Origin: Blautia glucerasea
GTDB taxonomy: Bacteria; Bacillota; Clostridia; Lachnospirales; Lachnospiraceae
Reading direction: 5' to 3'
Length of the DNA stretch: 64,000 nucleotides
Assembly: GCF_013304385.1 (NCBI RefSeq)
Contig: NZ_JAAITU010000004.1
Span: forward strand, 62,001 to 126,000
The notes under the pieces are model-generated. The model searched no databases and was not told the DNA's origin. It worked only from the letters and a program-made list of their open reading frames with translations. Below are positions 52,283-60,520 of the stretch, in pieces. How positions within the stretch are numbered: the stretch's first letter is position 1; every line of letters starts with the position of its first letter. Both the position numbers and the translations under genes were made by a program.

Positions 52283-52345
52283 AAAGATGGTTAATTAAAC
52301 AATAAAGGTCAAATAGAGAAAATAAGTGATTGATGAGGGTGTTGA

Positions 52346-53395
52346 ATGAGAACTTATGATTTTTTGGAAAAATGGGATGAGCTGTTGATTCCGGAAATAG
52401 TGAAGAAACTTACTCTGATCAATGAATATAAGGGTGAGCAAAGACTATTTATTGAAGCCCACAAAGATGAACTGAGCCAGTTGGTGGAAATCGCAAAAAT
52501 ACAAAGTACAGAGGCTTCAAACCGGATTGAGGGCATTTCAACAGCGGATGACAGGCTGAAGAATCTGGTACAGGCGAAAACAACACCGAGAAATCGTGAT
52601 GAGTCGGAGATAGCCGGATACAGAGATGTATTGAATACGATTCATGAGAATTATGATTATATTCCAATAAATGCAAGTTTCATTTTACAATTGCATAGAG
52701 ATTTATATAAATTTCTTGGAAATATAAATGGCGGTATATTTAAAACTTCGGATAATATTATTCGGGAAACGGATAGAGATGGAAACGAGAGAGTTCGGTT
52801 CAGGCCGGTAGCTGCCTGGGAAACATCTGCTTCGATAGACCAACTTTGTGAGGCGTTTTATAAGGCAAAAGATGAAGTGGATCCGTTATTGCTAGACATG
52901 ATGTTTATTTTGGATTTTCTGTGTATCCATCCATTTAATGACGGAAATGGGAGAATGAGCCGATTGCTTACATTGCTTCTGCTGTATCAATCAGGTTTTA
53001 TCGTGGGAAAATATATTAGCATAGAAAAAATAATAGAGGACTCGAAGGAAACATACTATGAAGCTCTTATGGATAGTTCTGCAAACTGGCATGAGAATAA
53101 AAATGATTACAGGTCTTTTGTAAACTATATGCTTGGGGTGATTATAAGAGCTTATAAGGAATTTGAGTCCAGAGTGAGATTATTGACGGATCCGGGTATA
53201 TCAAAAGCAGAGCGTATTTGTGAAATGATAAAAGGGCATATAGGTACGATTACAAAAGCCGAATTAATGGAAATGAATCCAGACATAAGTGATACAACCA
53301 TACAAAGGACGCTGGCAGATTTGGTGAAAAACGGAAAAATAAGAAAAATCGGCGGAGGCCGTTACACAAGGTATGTGTGGAAATTGGAGGATTAG
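52346..53395 (+). CDS. Fic-domain protein with N-terminal inhibitory helix and C-terminal winged helix
   Basis: Fic enzymes usually transfer AMP to target proteins. The 349-residue product has an inhibitory-helix motif (SNRIEG, form S/TxxxEG) near residue 57, which marks the autoinhibited class II, the Fic active site HPFNDGNGRMSR near residue 195, and a C-terminal winged-helix-like segment (TKAELMEMNPDISDTTIQRT). The next gene, hsdM, starts right at its stop (TTAGATGATT region), so it is part of the type I restriction operon. It may regulate the operon through its C-terminal DNA-binding-like domain. Confidence 0.92.
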   Translation: MRTYDFLEKWDELLIPEIVKKLTLINEYKGEQRLFIEAHKDELSQLVEIAKIQSTEASNRIEGISTADDRLKNLVQAKTTPRNRDESEIAGYRDVLNTIHENYDYIPINASFILQLHRDLYKFLGNINGGIFKTSDNIIRETDRDGNERVRFRPVAAWETSASIDQLCEAFYKAKDEVDPLLLDMMFILDFLCIHPFNDGNGRMSRLLTLLLLYQSGFIVGKYISIEKIIEDSKETYYEALMDSSANWHENKNDYRSFVNYMLGVIIRAYKEFESRVRLLTDPGISKAERICEMIKGHIGTITKAELMEMNPDISDTTIQRTLADLVKNGKIRKIGGGRYTRYVWKLED

Positions 53396-54898
53396 ATGAT
53401 TACAGGTGAATTAAAAAATAAAATTGATAGTTTATGGGACATTTTTGCAGCGGGTGGGTTGGTTAATCCACTTGAAGTAATTGAGCAGATTACATATCTG
53501 ATGTTTATCCATGATTTGGACGAATCAGATAATTTAAGGGCGAAGGAAAGCGCGATGCTTGGTCTTCCTTATGAGAGTATTTTTGCAGATGAAGTAAAAA
53601 TTGGAGAAAGAACGATTTCCGGTTCACAGCTTAAGTGGTCTGTCTTCCATGACTTTCCTGCTGACAGAATGTACTCCGTACTGCAGGAATGGGTATTTCC
53701 ATTCATTAAAACACTGCATAGAGACAAAAACAGTGCCTATTCTAAATATATGGATGATGCTATTTTCAAATTGCCCACACCGCTTGTCTTATCAAAGGTG
53801 GTTGATTCATTAGACGAGATTTATAAGATGATGAATGAGATACAAACGGTGGATGTGAGAGGAGATGTATATGAGTATCTTTTGTCTAAAATTGCACAAT
53901 CCGGACGCAATGGACAATTCAGAACACCAAGACACATTATCCGCATGATGGTAGAAATGATGGATCCGTCAAGTGATGAGGTAATTTGCGATCCGGCCTG
54001 CGGAACTTCAGGATTTTTAGTTGTATCCGGTGAATACCTGAAAGAAAAGAAAAAAGAAGAAATATTTTTTAACAGACAGAAAAAGGATCATTATATGAAT
54101 CACATGTTCCATGGATATGATATGGATCGCACCATGCTTCGCATCGGGGCTATGAATATGATGACACATGGAATTGATAATCCATTTATTGAATATAGAG
54201 ATAGCTTATCGGATCAAAACTCAGATAAAGACAAATATTCTCTGGTACTTGCAAATCCCCCCTTTAAAGGAAGTCTGGATGCAGAATCAGTTTCAGGAGA
54301 TTTGCTGAAAATCTGCAAAACAAAGAAAACGGAATTGCTGTTTCTTGCACTGTTTCTTAGAATCCTGAAAATTGGTGGAAGATGTGCCTGTATTGTTCCA
54401 GATGGTGTGCTGTTTGGATCTTCAAAGGCACACAAGGATATCCGAAAAGAAATTGTTGAAAATCAAAGATTAGAGGCAGTTATTTCCATGCCTTCCGGCG
54501 TATTTAAGCCATATGCCGGGGTATCAACAGCTATTCTCATATTTACAAAAACAGAACATGGCGGGACGGATCAGGTTTGGTTTTATGATATGACAGCGGA
54601 TGGATTGAGCTTGGATGATAAACGATCTCCAGTTGCAGAAAATGATATTCCGGACATTATTGAAAGATTTAAGCATCTTGATATGGAAGCCGACAGAAAA
54701 CGCACAGATAAATCATTTATGGTTCCAAAGCAGGATATTGTTGATAATGGATATGATCTTAGTATTAATAAATACAAAGAGATAGAGTATGTTGCTGTCC
54801 AGTATCCACCAACATCCGAAATTATGACCAATATTCGTGAAATTGAGATGGAAATCGGGAAGGAAATGGATGAATTGGAAAGGCTGTTAAATTTGTAA
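53396..54898 (+). CDS. hsdM: Type I restriction-modification system DNA methyltransferase subunit
   Basis: The 500-residue HsdM has an N-terminal helical domain (HsdM_N), the FRTPRHIIRMMVEMMDP entry segment, AdoMet motif CDPACGTSGFLV and catalytic NPPF (LVLANPPFKGSL). It methylates adenine in the site chosen by HsdS. It is preceded directly by fic and followed eight bases later by hsdS. Confidence 0.97.
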   Translation: MITGELKNKIDSLWDIFAAGGLVNPLEVIEQITYLMFIHDLDESDNLRAKESAMLGLPYESIFADEVKIGERTISGSQLKWSVFHDFPADRMYSVLQEWVFPFIKTLHRDKNSAYSKYMDDAIFKLPTPLVLSKVVDSLDEIYKMMNEIQTVDVRGDVYEYLLSKIAQSGRNGQFRTPRHIIRMMVEMMDPSSDEVICDPACGTSGFLVVSGEYLKEKKKEEIFFNRQKKDHYMNHMFHGYDMDRTMLRIGAMNMMTHGIDNPFIEYRDSLSDQNSDKDKYSLVLANPPFKGSLDAESVSGDLLKICKTKKTELLFLALFLRILKIGGRCACIVPDGVLFGSSKAHKDIRKEIVENQRLEAVISMPSGVFKPYAGVSTAILIFTKTEHGGTDQVWFYDMTADGLSLDDKRSPVAENDIPDIIERFKHLDMEADRKRTDKSFMVPKQDIVDNGYDLSINKYKEIEYVAVQYPPTSEIMTNIREIEMEIGKEMDELERLLNL

Positions 54899-54906
54899 GG
54901 AAAGGT

Positions 54907-56100
54907 ATGCAAAACGATCAATTCGGATTTGCAGGGATGAATATGAAATATAAGCTTAAAGATATATTTGATTTGCAGATGGGAAAGACGCCATCTCGCA
55001 ATAATACAGAATATTGGAATACAAAAGAACATAAATGGATTTCAATAGCGGATCTTACTAAAACTGGAAAGTATATTTCAGAAACTAAAGAGTGCCTTTC
55101 GGATTGTGCCATTGATGACAGTGGGATAAAAGTTATCCCAGCTAATACTGTAGTGATGAGTTTTAAACTATCAATTGGTAAAACGGCAATTACTGCTGAA
55201 GATATGTATTCTAATGAAGCGATAATGGCATTTCATGACAAACATGTAGTTGAAATCCTTCCTGAGTATATATATTACATGTTTAAATATAAAAATTGGG
55301 ATGAAGGTAGTAATAAAGCTGTTATGGGTAAGACTTTAAACAAAGCTACTTTATCAGAAGTTGAGATAGATATTTGTTCATTAGAAGAACAAAGGGAGAT
55401 TGTTAAGGTTCTTGATAAAATGATGACTGTTCTAGGAAGTAGAGAGACAGAATTATCATTGTTAGATGACCTCATCAAAGCCCGATTTGTCGAATTGTTT
55501 GGTGATGAGAATAATTCAAAAAAATGGGATGTTGTAAACGTTGAAGATGTGGCTGATGTACAGGTTGGAGTAGTTATTAAACCTTCTCAATATTATACAG
55601 ACGAAGAGAATGGAATAAGAGCATTTCGTTCTCTTAATATTGGGGCTGGATATATTAAGGATACTGAGTGGGTATATTTTACAGAAGAAGGACATCAGAA
55701 GAATTCAAAATCTATTCTCAAGGTTAATGATTTGCTGATTGTGCGGTCAGGAGCGCCTGGTACTGCGTGTGTTGTTACTGAAGAGTACGCAGGATATAAC
55801 GCAATTGACATCATTATCGCTCATCCAAATTGTGAAAAAATAAATCCATATTACTTGTGTACATTTACAAATATGCCTCATGGAAAAAAGCAAATTGAAG
55901 AAGGCACAGGTGGAGCAGCTCAACAACATTTCAATGTTGGCAAATATAATAAGTTACAAGTGATGTTACCGCCTAAAGAGTTGCAAGATGAATTTGTGGA
56001 TTTCGTCACTCAAGTCGACAAATCAAAAGTTGCAGTGCAAAAAGCTTTAGACGAAACACAAACTTTATTTGATTCCCTGATGCAGGAGTATTTCGGATGA
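54907..56100 (+). CDS. hsdS: Type I restriction system specificity subunit (first copy)
   Basis: The 397-residue HsdS has two target-recognition domains, each followed by a conserved helix (SLEEQREIVKVLDKMMTVLG near 160-180 and PPKELQDEFVDFVTQVDKSK near 355). The junction DDLIKARFVELFGD between them is repeated in the second hsdS. AAGGAAAGG before the ATG supports this start, although ATG codons 30 and 36 bases inside are possible. The 5' end (54921-54940) and 3' end are repeated elsewhere in the locus. Confidence 0.94.
   Translation: MQNDQFGFAGMNMKYKLKDIFDLQMGKTPSRNNTEYWNTKEHKWISIADLTKTGKYISETKECLSDCAIDDSGIKVIPANTVVMSFKLSIGKTAITAEDMYSNEAIMAFHDKHVVEILPEYIYYMFKYKNWDEGSNKAVMGKTLNKATLSEVEIDICSLEEQREIVKVLDKMMTVLGSRETELSLLDDLIKARFVELFGDENNSKKWDVVNVEDVADVQVGVVIKPSQYYTDEENGIRAFRSLNIGAGYIKDTEWVYFTEEGHQKNSKSILKVNDLLIVRSGAPGTACVVTEEYAGYNAIDIIIAHPNCEKINPYYLCTFTNMPHGKKQIEEGTGGAAQQHFNVGKYNKLQVMLPPKELQDEFVDFVTQVDKSKVAVQKALDETQTLFDSLMQEYFG
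54921..54940 (+). repeat. 20-bp repeat at the start of the first hsdS
   Basis: ATTCGGATTTGCAGGGATGA is repeated exactly at 59209-59228, just before the second hsdS, where it lies in a 9-codon frame (MKFGFAGMM) that ends one base before that gene's ATG. Confidence 0.95.
56011..56031 (+). repeat. 21-bp direct repeat near the hsdS 3' ends
   Basis: AAGTCGACAAATCAAAAGTT plus its preceding C occurs identically at 60320-60340 in the second hsdS. After it the two genes diverge: the first continues for 22 codons, the second stops after four. Confidence 0.93.
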
Positions 56101-56104
56101 GGAG
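56020..56104 (+). repeat. 85-bp direct repeat, left copy (hsdS 3' end)
   Basis: The end of the first hsdS, including its stop and the following GGAG, is repeated at 57153-57238 with few differences. The two copies bracket the DinD-like gene. Confidence 0.9.
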
Positions 56105-56114
56105 GTTGAAGCAC

Positions 56115-56993
56115 ATGGACAAAAATAATTCCATCCAGCTTTTTGAAGATAGAAAAATACGCACCGCATGGGACGAAGAACAGGAAGAATGGTATTTTTC
56201 TGTTCAAGATGTAGTTGCAGTTTTGGTGGAAAGTTCAGATCCGAAACAGTACATAAAGAAAATGCGTGCTCGTGATCCGGAACTGTCTGCCAACTGGGGT
56301 ACAATTTGTACCCCAGTTCAAATGCCAACCGCAGATGGTAAAATGCGAAAAATCCAAGCAGCCAATACCGAAGGATTGTTAAGAATTATCCAGTCAATTC
56401 CTTCTCCAAAGGCAGAACCTTTTAAGCGTTGGTTGGCTCAGGTTGGCCGTGAACGCATTGAAGAAACGATTGATCCGGAACAGGCAATTGACCGCGCATT
56501 AGAGACCTATCAAAAAAAAGGATACGATACAGACTGGATTCATCAGAGACTTCTTTCTATCCGAGTCCGTAATGAGCTTACCACTGAATGGCAGGAGCGC
56601 GGAGTGCAGCAAGGCAAAGAGTATGCCATTCTCACCGATGAGATCACGAAAGCATGGTCTGGCATGACTACTCGGCAATATAAGAATCTGAAAGGTTTGA
56701 AAAAAGAAAATCTTCGAGATAACATGAGTACGATGGAAATTGTTCTGAATATGCTGGCAGAGGCAACAACCACAGAATTGTCAAAAGCACATCAGCCGGA
56801 AGGTTTTTCAGAAAGTCAGAATATTGCCCGTCGTGGTGGCAGCTATGCCGGTCAGGTTCGAAAAGATATAGAGAAGGATACCGGGCGACCGGTCATTACA
56901 TCACAGAACGCCGCACAGATTAATGCTGTAGTCATTGACACGATAGAAAGTGTAGCAGAAACGGAAAAGCCTGAAAATGACGAAAATAAATAA
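56115..56993 (+). CDS. DinD-like protein with Bro-N domain
   Basis: The 292-residue protein has an N-terminal Bro-N domain (IQLFEDRKIRTAWDEEQEEW, FSVQDVVAVLVESSDP) and a C-terminal part close to the DNA-damage-inducible protein D family (EYAILTDEITKAWSGMTTRQ, then YKNLKGLKKENLRDNMS). Such genes are common in phages and mobile islands. It starts 14 bases after the hsdS stop with a GGAGG site and is bracketed by duplicated hsdS 3' ends, so it was probably inserted into the locus as a cassette. Confidence 0.88.
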   Translation: MDKNNSIQLFEDRKIRTAWDEEQEEWYFSVQDVVAVLVESSDPKQYIKKMRARDPELSANWGTICTPVQMPTADGKMRKIQAANTEGLLRIIQSIPSPKAEPFKRWLAQVGRERIEETIDPEQAIDRALETYQKKGYDTDWIHQRLLSIRVRNELTTEWQERGVQQGKEYAILTDEITKAWSGMTTRQYKNLKGLKKENLRDNMSTMEIVLNMLAEATTTELSKAHQPEGFSESQNIARRGGSYAGQVRKDIEKDTGRPVITSQNAAQINAVVIDTIESVAETEKPENDENK

Positions 56994-57000
56994 AAAAAGT

Positions 57001-57045
57001 GGGAGTACAACCAATCGGACGAACCGAAAAACGGTACTCCCGTTT
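57001..57045 (+). terminator. Hairpin after the DinD-like gene
   Basis: GGGAGTAC and GTACTCCC form an 8-bp stem followed by GTTTT. Loop is long (25 bases) but contains a small inner stem. Confidence 0.65.
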
Positions 57046-57152
57046 TGGGTGATAAAAAGTGTTTGAAATTGAGAGCTTTTCTATCGTTTGAGTACAAAGG
57101 ATGGACTGAATCTGAAAAATACGGTAAAATCAGCATTAGAAATGATGGTGGG

Positions 57153-57238
57153 AAATCGGAAAGTTGTAGTGAAAAAAGCATTAGACGAAACACAAACATT
57201 ATTTGATTCCATGATGCAGGAGTATTTCGGATGAGGAG
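57153..57238 (+). pseudogene. Remnant of an hsdS 3' end
   Basis: Read in frame this encodes VVVKKALDETQTLFDSMMQE and YFG then stop, nearly the same as the last residues of the first hsdS (VAVQKALDETQTLFDSLMQE, YFG). Upstream of it no recognition domain remains. It is the second copy of the 85-bp repeat and leads directly into the DUF3990 gene. Confidence 0.9.
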
Positions 57239-57246
57239 ACAATATT

Positions 57247-57705
57247 ATGGCAATGATGACAGTATATCATGGTGGATATGAACCAGTGGAAAAACCTGAA
57301 ATCCGAAAGGGAAGAAATACGAAAGACTTTGGAACAGGTTTTTACTGCACAGTTATTAAAGAACAGGCACAAAGATGGGCGAGGCGATATAACACAAAAG
57401 TGGTATCTATTTATGATGTCAGATTAAATACCGATTTACGAATTAAAGAGTTTCGGGAAATGACAGAAGAGTGGTTGGATTTCATTGTTGCTTGCAGAAC
57501 GGGGAAAGAACACAGCTATGATATTGTGATTGGTGCCATGGCAGATGATCAAATATATAATTTTGTGTCTGATTATATGGATGGAACCATCACAAGAGAA
57601 CAGTTCTGGGCATTGGCAAAGTTTAAATATCCTACACATCAAATTGTTTTTTGTACAAAAGAAGCATTAAAATGTCTGCAATATAGAGGATGCGAGGAAG
57701 TGTGA
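57247..57705 (+). CDS. DUF3990 family protein, probable toxin-like partner
   Basis: The 152-residue protein opens MAMMTVYHGGYEPVEKPEIR and has NTKDFGTGFYCT, IVIGAMADDQIYNFVSDYMD and HQIVFCTKEALKCL, the pattern of DUF3990. This family has a predicted ADP-ribosyltransferase-like fold and is usually paired with DUF3791. A GGAG site precedes the start. The partner gene follows after two bases, which suggests a toxin-antitoxin-like pair; toxicity is inference. Confidence 0.82.
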   Translation: MAMMTVYHGGYEPVEKPEIRKGRNTKDFGTGFYCTVIKEQAQRWARRYNTKVVSIYDVRLNTDLRIKEFREMTEEWLDFIVACRTGKEHSYDIVIGAMADDQIYNFVSDYMDGTITREQFWALAKFKYPTHQIVFCTKEALKCLQYRGCEEV

Positions 57706-57707
57706 GT

Positions 57708-58169
57708 ATGATTGGCGAGGGTAGAGAACCGAAAAAAGATAATGATTTGTTTTATATTTGTGGTTTGATTGATTATATTGCACGAAAGACCAAAAACAAA
57801 AGATCTTATATTGTGAATCAATTAGGGAAGAAACGTCTGGAAAAAATATATGATCTGGCGGATGTTTATCATTGTGATAATATTGATCAGGTAAGCGAAG
57901 AATTTATAGAGGATGCAGATATAAAAAATGGATCTTTTGATAATGTTGGAGAATGTAAATATTCGATTCCATCACATTGGGATATTGGAAAAGTGTATAA
58001 ACGTCTGATAATACGCATATCTGAAGAAGAGCAGAAAGACAGGATAGATGCACTGATGGAAGCTTATAATTCATTTATCAGTTTGAAAATCGATGATTAT
58101 AACAGCAGTGTTTATTATGAAAACCCAGAATATATTTTCCAATGCTATAAAGAAAATAAAATGTTATAA
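57708..58169 (+). CDS. DUF3791-like protein with extra C-terminal region
   Basis: The first 70 residues (CGLIDYIARKTKNKRSYIVN, QLGKKRLEKIYDLADVYH) fit DUF3791, the usual partner of DUF3990. The remaining 80 residues (FDNVGECKYSIPSHWDIGKV and on) are not part of the short DUF3791 proteins I know and may be a second small domain. The gene is coupled to the upstream DUF3990 gene. It probably neutralises or is modified by its partner. Confidence 0.72.
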   Translation: MIGEGREPKKDNDLFYICGLIDYIARKTKNKRSYIVNQLGKKRLEKIYDLADVYHCDNIDQVSEEFIEDADIKNGSFDNVGECKYSIPSHWDIGKVYKRLIIRISEEEQKDRIDALMEAYNSFISLKIDDYNSSVYYENPEYIFQCYKENKML

Positions 58170-58229
58170 AGAAAATAAAATGGCTATTGCAGGTGAAGGA
58201 TGTTGGTATCTTTGAAAGGAGATATCAAC

Positions 58230-59198
58230 ATGGAAGAAAAAATCGTAAGGGTATTAAATGAGATGTCGGAGTATCTTTCTATTTCACAGATGAAAAAACT
58301 GCAAGAAGTTATTTTGAAAGCTTTTTCTGAAAATGAGGCAGATAAGCAACAGATTTCAAATCTGGAATTTTTGAAAATGTTTTTAGATGCCAAAAAGATA
58401 GAAGGGTGTTCCGAACGGACCATTCAATATTATAAAGTGACTGTCGAACATTTATTTTCCATAATAGACACTGAGGTGAGAAAAATCACCACGGAAGAAA
58501 TCAGAAGATATCTGGCAGAGTATCAGAAAATTAATGGTTGTTCTAATGTGACAGTTGATAATATCCGGAGAAATATTTCAAGCTTCTTTTCCTGGCTGGA
58601 AGAAGAGGACTATATCTTAAAAAGTCCGATGAAAAGAATCCATAAAATTAAAACCAAAACAGTGGTGAAAAATGTAATTACAGATGAAGGAATAGAAAAA
58701 CTTCGGGATAACTGTTCAGAAATTCGTGATTTGGCAATGATAGATTTATTGTATTCTACAGGTATAAGAGTGGGAGAGTTAGTAAATCTGAATATTGATG
58801 ATATTGATTTGGATGGACGAGAATGTGTTGTGTATGGTAAAGGGGATAAAGAACGCAGAGTATATTTTGATGCAAAGGCAAAAGTCCATTTAAAGAGGTA
58901 TATAGAAAGCAGGTGCGACGATAATGGAGCATTATTTGTCACGCTAGATTCACCTTATGCCAGACTAAAAATCAGTGGTGTAGAAATACGATTGCGCCAA
59001 CTTGGAAGAAGACTAGACTTAGATCGAATCCATCCGCACAAATTTCGGAGAACGATGGCAACCAGAGCCATTGATAAGGGAATGCCTATAGAGCAAGTGC
59101 AGAGAATACTGGGGCATTCTCAAATTGATACAACTATGCAATATGCAATGGTAAATCAAAGCAATGTAAAATCATCCCATCAGAAATATATGTCCTGA
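58230..59198 (+). CDS. Tyrosine recombinase (phage-integrase family)
   Basis: The 322-residue recombinase has an N-terminal SAM-like core-binding domain (CSERTIQYYKVTVEHLFSII) and a catalytic domain with Arg in STGIRVGELVNL, HPHKFRRTMA (HxxR), LGHSQIDTTMQY (His and the Tyr nucleophile at about 307). It begins after an AAAGGAGAT site. Lying between two hsdS genes, it is probably the enzyme that reshuffles specificity segments, as in other type I loci with a dedicated recombinase, rather than a phage integrase. Confidence 0.94.
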   Translation: MEEKIVRVLNEMSEYLSISQMKKLQEVILKAFSENEADKQQISNLEFLKMFLDAKKIEGCSERTIQYYKVTVEHLFSIIDTEVRKITTEEIRRYLAEYQKINGCSNVTVDNIRRNISSFFSWLEEEDYILKSPMKRIHKIKTKTVVKNVITDEGIEKLRDNCSEIRDLAMIDLLYSTGIRVGELVNLNIDDIDLDGRECVVYGKGDKERRVYFDAKAKVHLKRYIESRCDDNGALFVTLDSPYARLKISGVEIRLRQLGRRLDLDRIHPHKFRRTMATRAIDKGMPIEQVQRILGHSQIDTTMQYAMVNQSNVKSSHQKYMS

Positions 59199-59203
59199 AA
59201 AAA

Positions 59204-59233
59204 ATGAAATTCGGATTTGCAGGGATGATGTAG
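59204..59233 (+). other. Nine-codon leader carrying the hsdS 5' repeat
   Basis: ATG-initiated frame MKFGFAGMM ends with TAG touching the ATG of the second hsdS. Its DNA is the 20-bp repeat shared with the first hsdS, where the same bases encode QFGFAGM. It looks like a remnant of an older hsdS start rather than a working peptide. Confidence 0.6.
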
Positions 59234-60355
59234 ATGGAAAAAAAATGGCAATATAGAAAATTAGGGGATGTATGTATAGTAGAACGCGGTGGATCTCCTC
59301 GACCTATTGATCAATATATTACTGATGATGAAAATGGAATAAATTGGATAAAGATTGGTGATACTACAGAGTCTATGTTTATTACAGAGACTGCACAGAA
59401 AATTAAATCAGAAGGGATGAAAAAATCACGTTATGTACAGCCTGGTGATTTCTTGCTTTCTAATTCGATGAGTTTTGGAAGGCCGTATATTCTTAAAATA
59501 GATGGTTGTATTCACGATGGTTGGCTTGTTTTACGTGATAAAGAGGAACTGTTTGACAAGAGATTTTTATATTACTATCTGAGCTCCAAAACAACTTATC
59601 ATAAATTTAAAGGAATGGCAGTTGGAGGAGTAGTTAACAACTTAAATAGCGACATGGTAAGAAAAGTCGAGGTTCCAGTTCCTTCTAAGGTAGAACAGGC
59701 TGAAATAGCAGATTTGCTGGATAAATTGAACTCGGTAATTCTGATGCGACAGCAGGAACTTGAGAAACTAGATGACTTGATTAAAGCCCGATTTGTTGAG
59801 ATGTTTGAGGATAAAGAAAAAGCCTGGCCGGTTGTTACCATCGCAGATATTTGTAAGGATTCGAGAACTGGACCTTTTGGCAGTGCATTGCATCATGATG
59901 AGTTTGTTAACGAAGGAATTTTTGTTTTAGGAATTGATAACGCTGTCGAAAATAAATTTTCCTATAATCGTATGCGATACATAACTGAGGATAAATACCA
60001 GCAACTAAAACGATATACCGTTTATCCTGGAGATGTGATAATAACAATAATGGGCACTGTTGGTCGTTCTGCTGTTATACCAAAAGATATGCCTAAAGCA
60101 ATAAATACCAAGCATTTGGCATGTTTAACTCCTAATGCGGGAGTTGTCGATTCCTATTTCCTTTGTAATGCCTTTCAAATCCATCCGGATATAAAACAAC
60201 AACTTAGAGGACAAACAAAAGGTGCAATTATGGATGGATTAAACCTTACAATCATAAAAGGTCTGAAGTTCAGATTACCACCACTTGAATTGCAGAAACA
60301 GTTTTTGGAATTCTATAACCAAGTCGACAAATCAAAAGTTATGAATGTAATCTAA
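59234..60355 (+). CDS. hsdS: Type I restriction system specificity subunit (second copy, shortened)
   Basis: The 373-residue HsdS has different recognition domains (WQYRKLGDVCIVERGGSPRP; WPVVTIADICKDSRTGPFGS) but the same linker (DDLIKARFVEMFED) and the same NQVDKSKV near the end. It then stops after MNVI, lacking about 20 C-terminal residues present in the first copy. It may be silent stock for recombination or an active alternate specificity. It lies next to the recombinase and before hsdR. Confidence 0.92.
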   Translation: MEKKWQYRKLGDVCIVERGGSPRPIDQYITDDENGINWIKIGDTTESMFITETAQKIKSEGMKKSRYVQPGDFLLSNSMSFGRPYILKIDGCIHDGWLVLRDKEELFDKRFLYYYLSSKTTYHKFKGMAVGGVVNNLNSDMVRKVEVPVPSKVEQAEIADLLDKLNSVILMRQQELEKLDDLIKARFVEMFEDKEKAWPVVTIADICKDSRTGPFGSALHHDEFVNEGIFVLGIDNAVENKFSYNRMRYITEDKYQQLKRYTVYPGDVIITIMGTVGRSAVIPKDMPKAINTKHLACLTPNAGVVDSYFLCNAFQIHPDIKQQLRGQTKGAIMDGLNLTIIKGLKFRLPPLELQKQFLEFYNQVDKSKVMNVI

Positions 60356-60370
60356 AACCTAATTTTTACG

Positions 60371-60457
60371 GTGCCAATAGAAGATGAAACAGTTTGGCTC
60401 ACACAAGCGTAGATGACAGAAGTATTTGATAGAGACGTACCTGTCATTTTAAAATAA
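60371..60457 (+). pseudogene. Tiny remnant of a RhuM-type gene
   Basis: Translation gives VPIEDETVWLTQA, stop, MTEVFDRDVPVILK, stop. This matches the N-terminal region of virulence RhuM-type proteins, which as I recall carry EDETVWLTQ followed by QMAELF-type residues. The internal TAG replaces an expected CAG. Only about 28 codons remain, just upstream of hsdR. Confidence 0.65.
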
Positions 60458-60520
60458 AAACGTAGATACAGCAATTAGCAGCAGCGGACACACTGCCTGG
60501 AACAGAAGGGAGGCTTTCAC

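Larger units (their letters stand above)
51810..52345. other. Long non-coding stretch with four strong hairpins and an AT-rich promoter region
   Basis: No gene is supported in this 536-base gap. From 51921 to 52139 four consecutive stable hairpins occur. The next 190 bases are AT-rich with an inverted repeat (AATTTAGTCA at 52214 with TGACTAAATT at 52237), a direct repeat GAC[T/G]AAATTAAAAT, and a promoter for the following gene. This is the left edge of the type I restriction island. Confidence 0.8.

Noticed and set aside
58230-59198. Integrase of a prophage or conjugative element
   Set aside because: No phage or conjugation genes lie nearby, and the position between two hsdS genes fits a specificity-shuffling recombinase better.
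54907-60355. Invertible hsdS pair
   Set aside because: Both hsdS genes and all repeats seen are in direct orientation, so simple inversion between them is not possible within this window.
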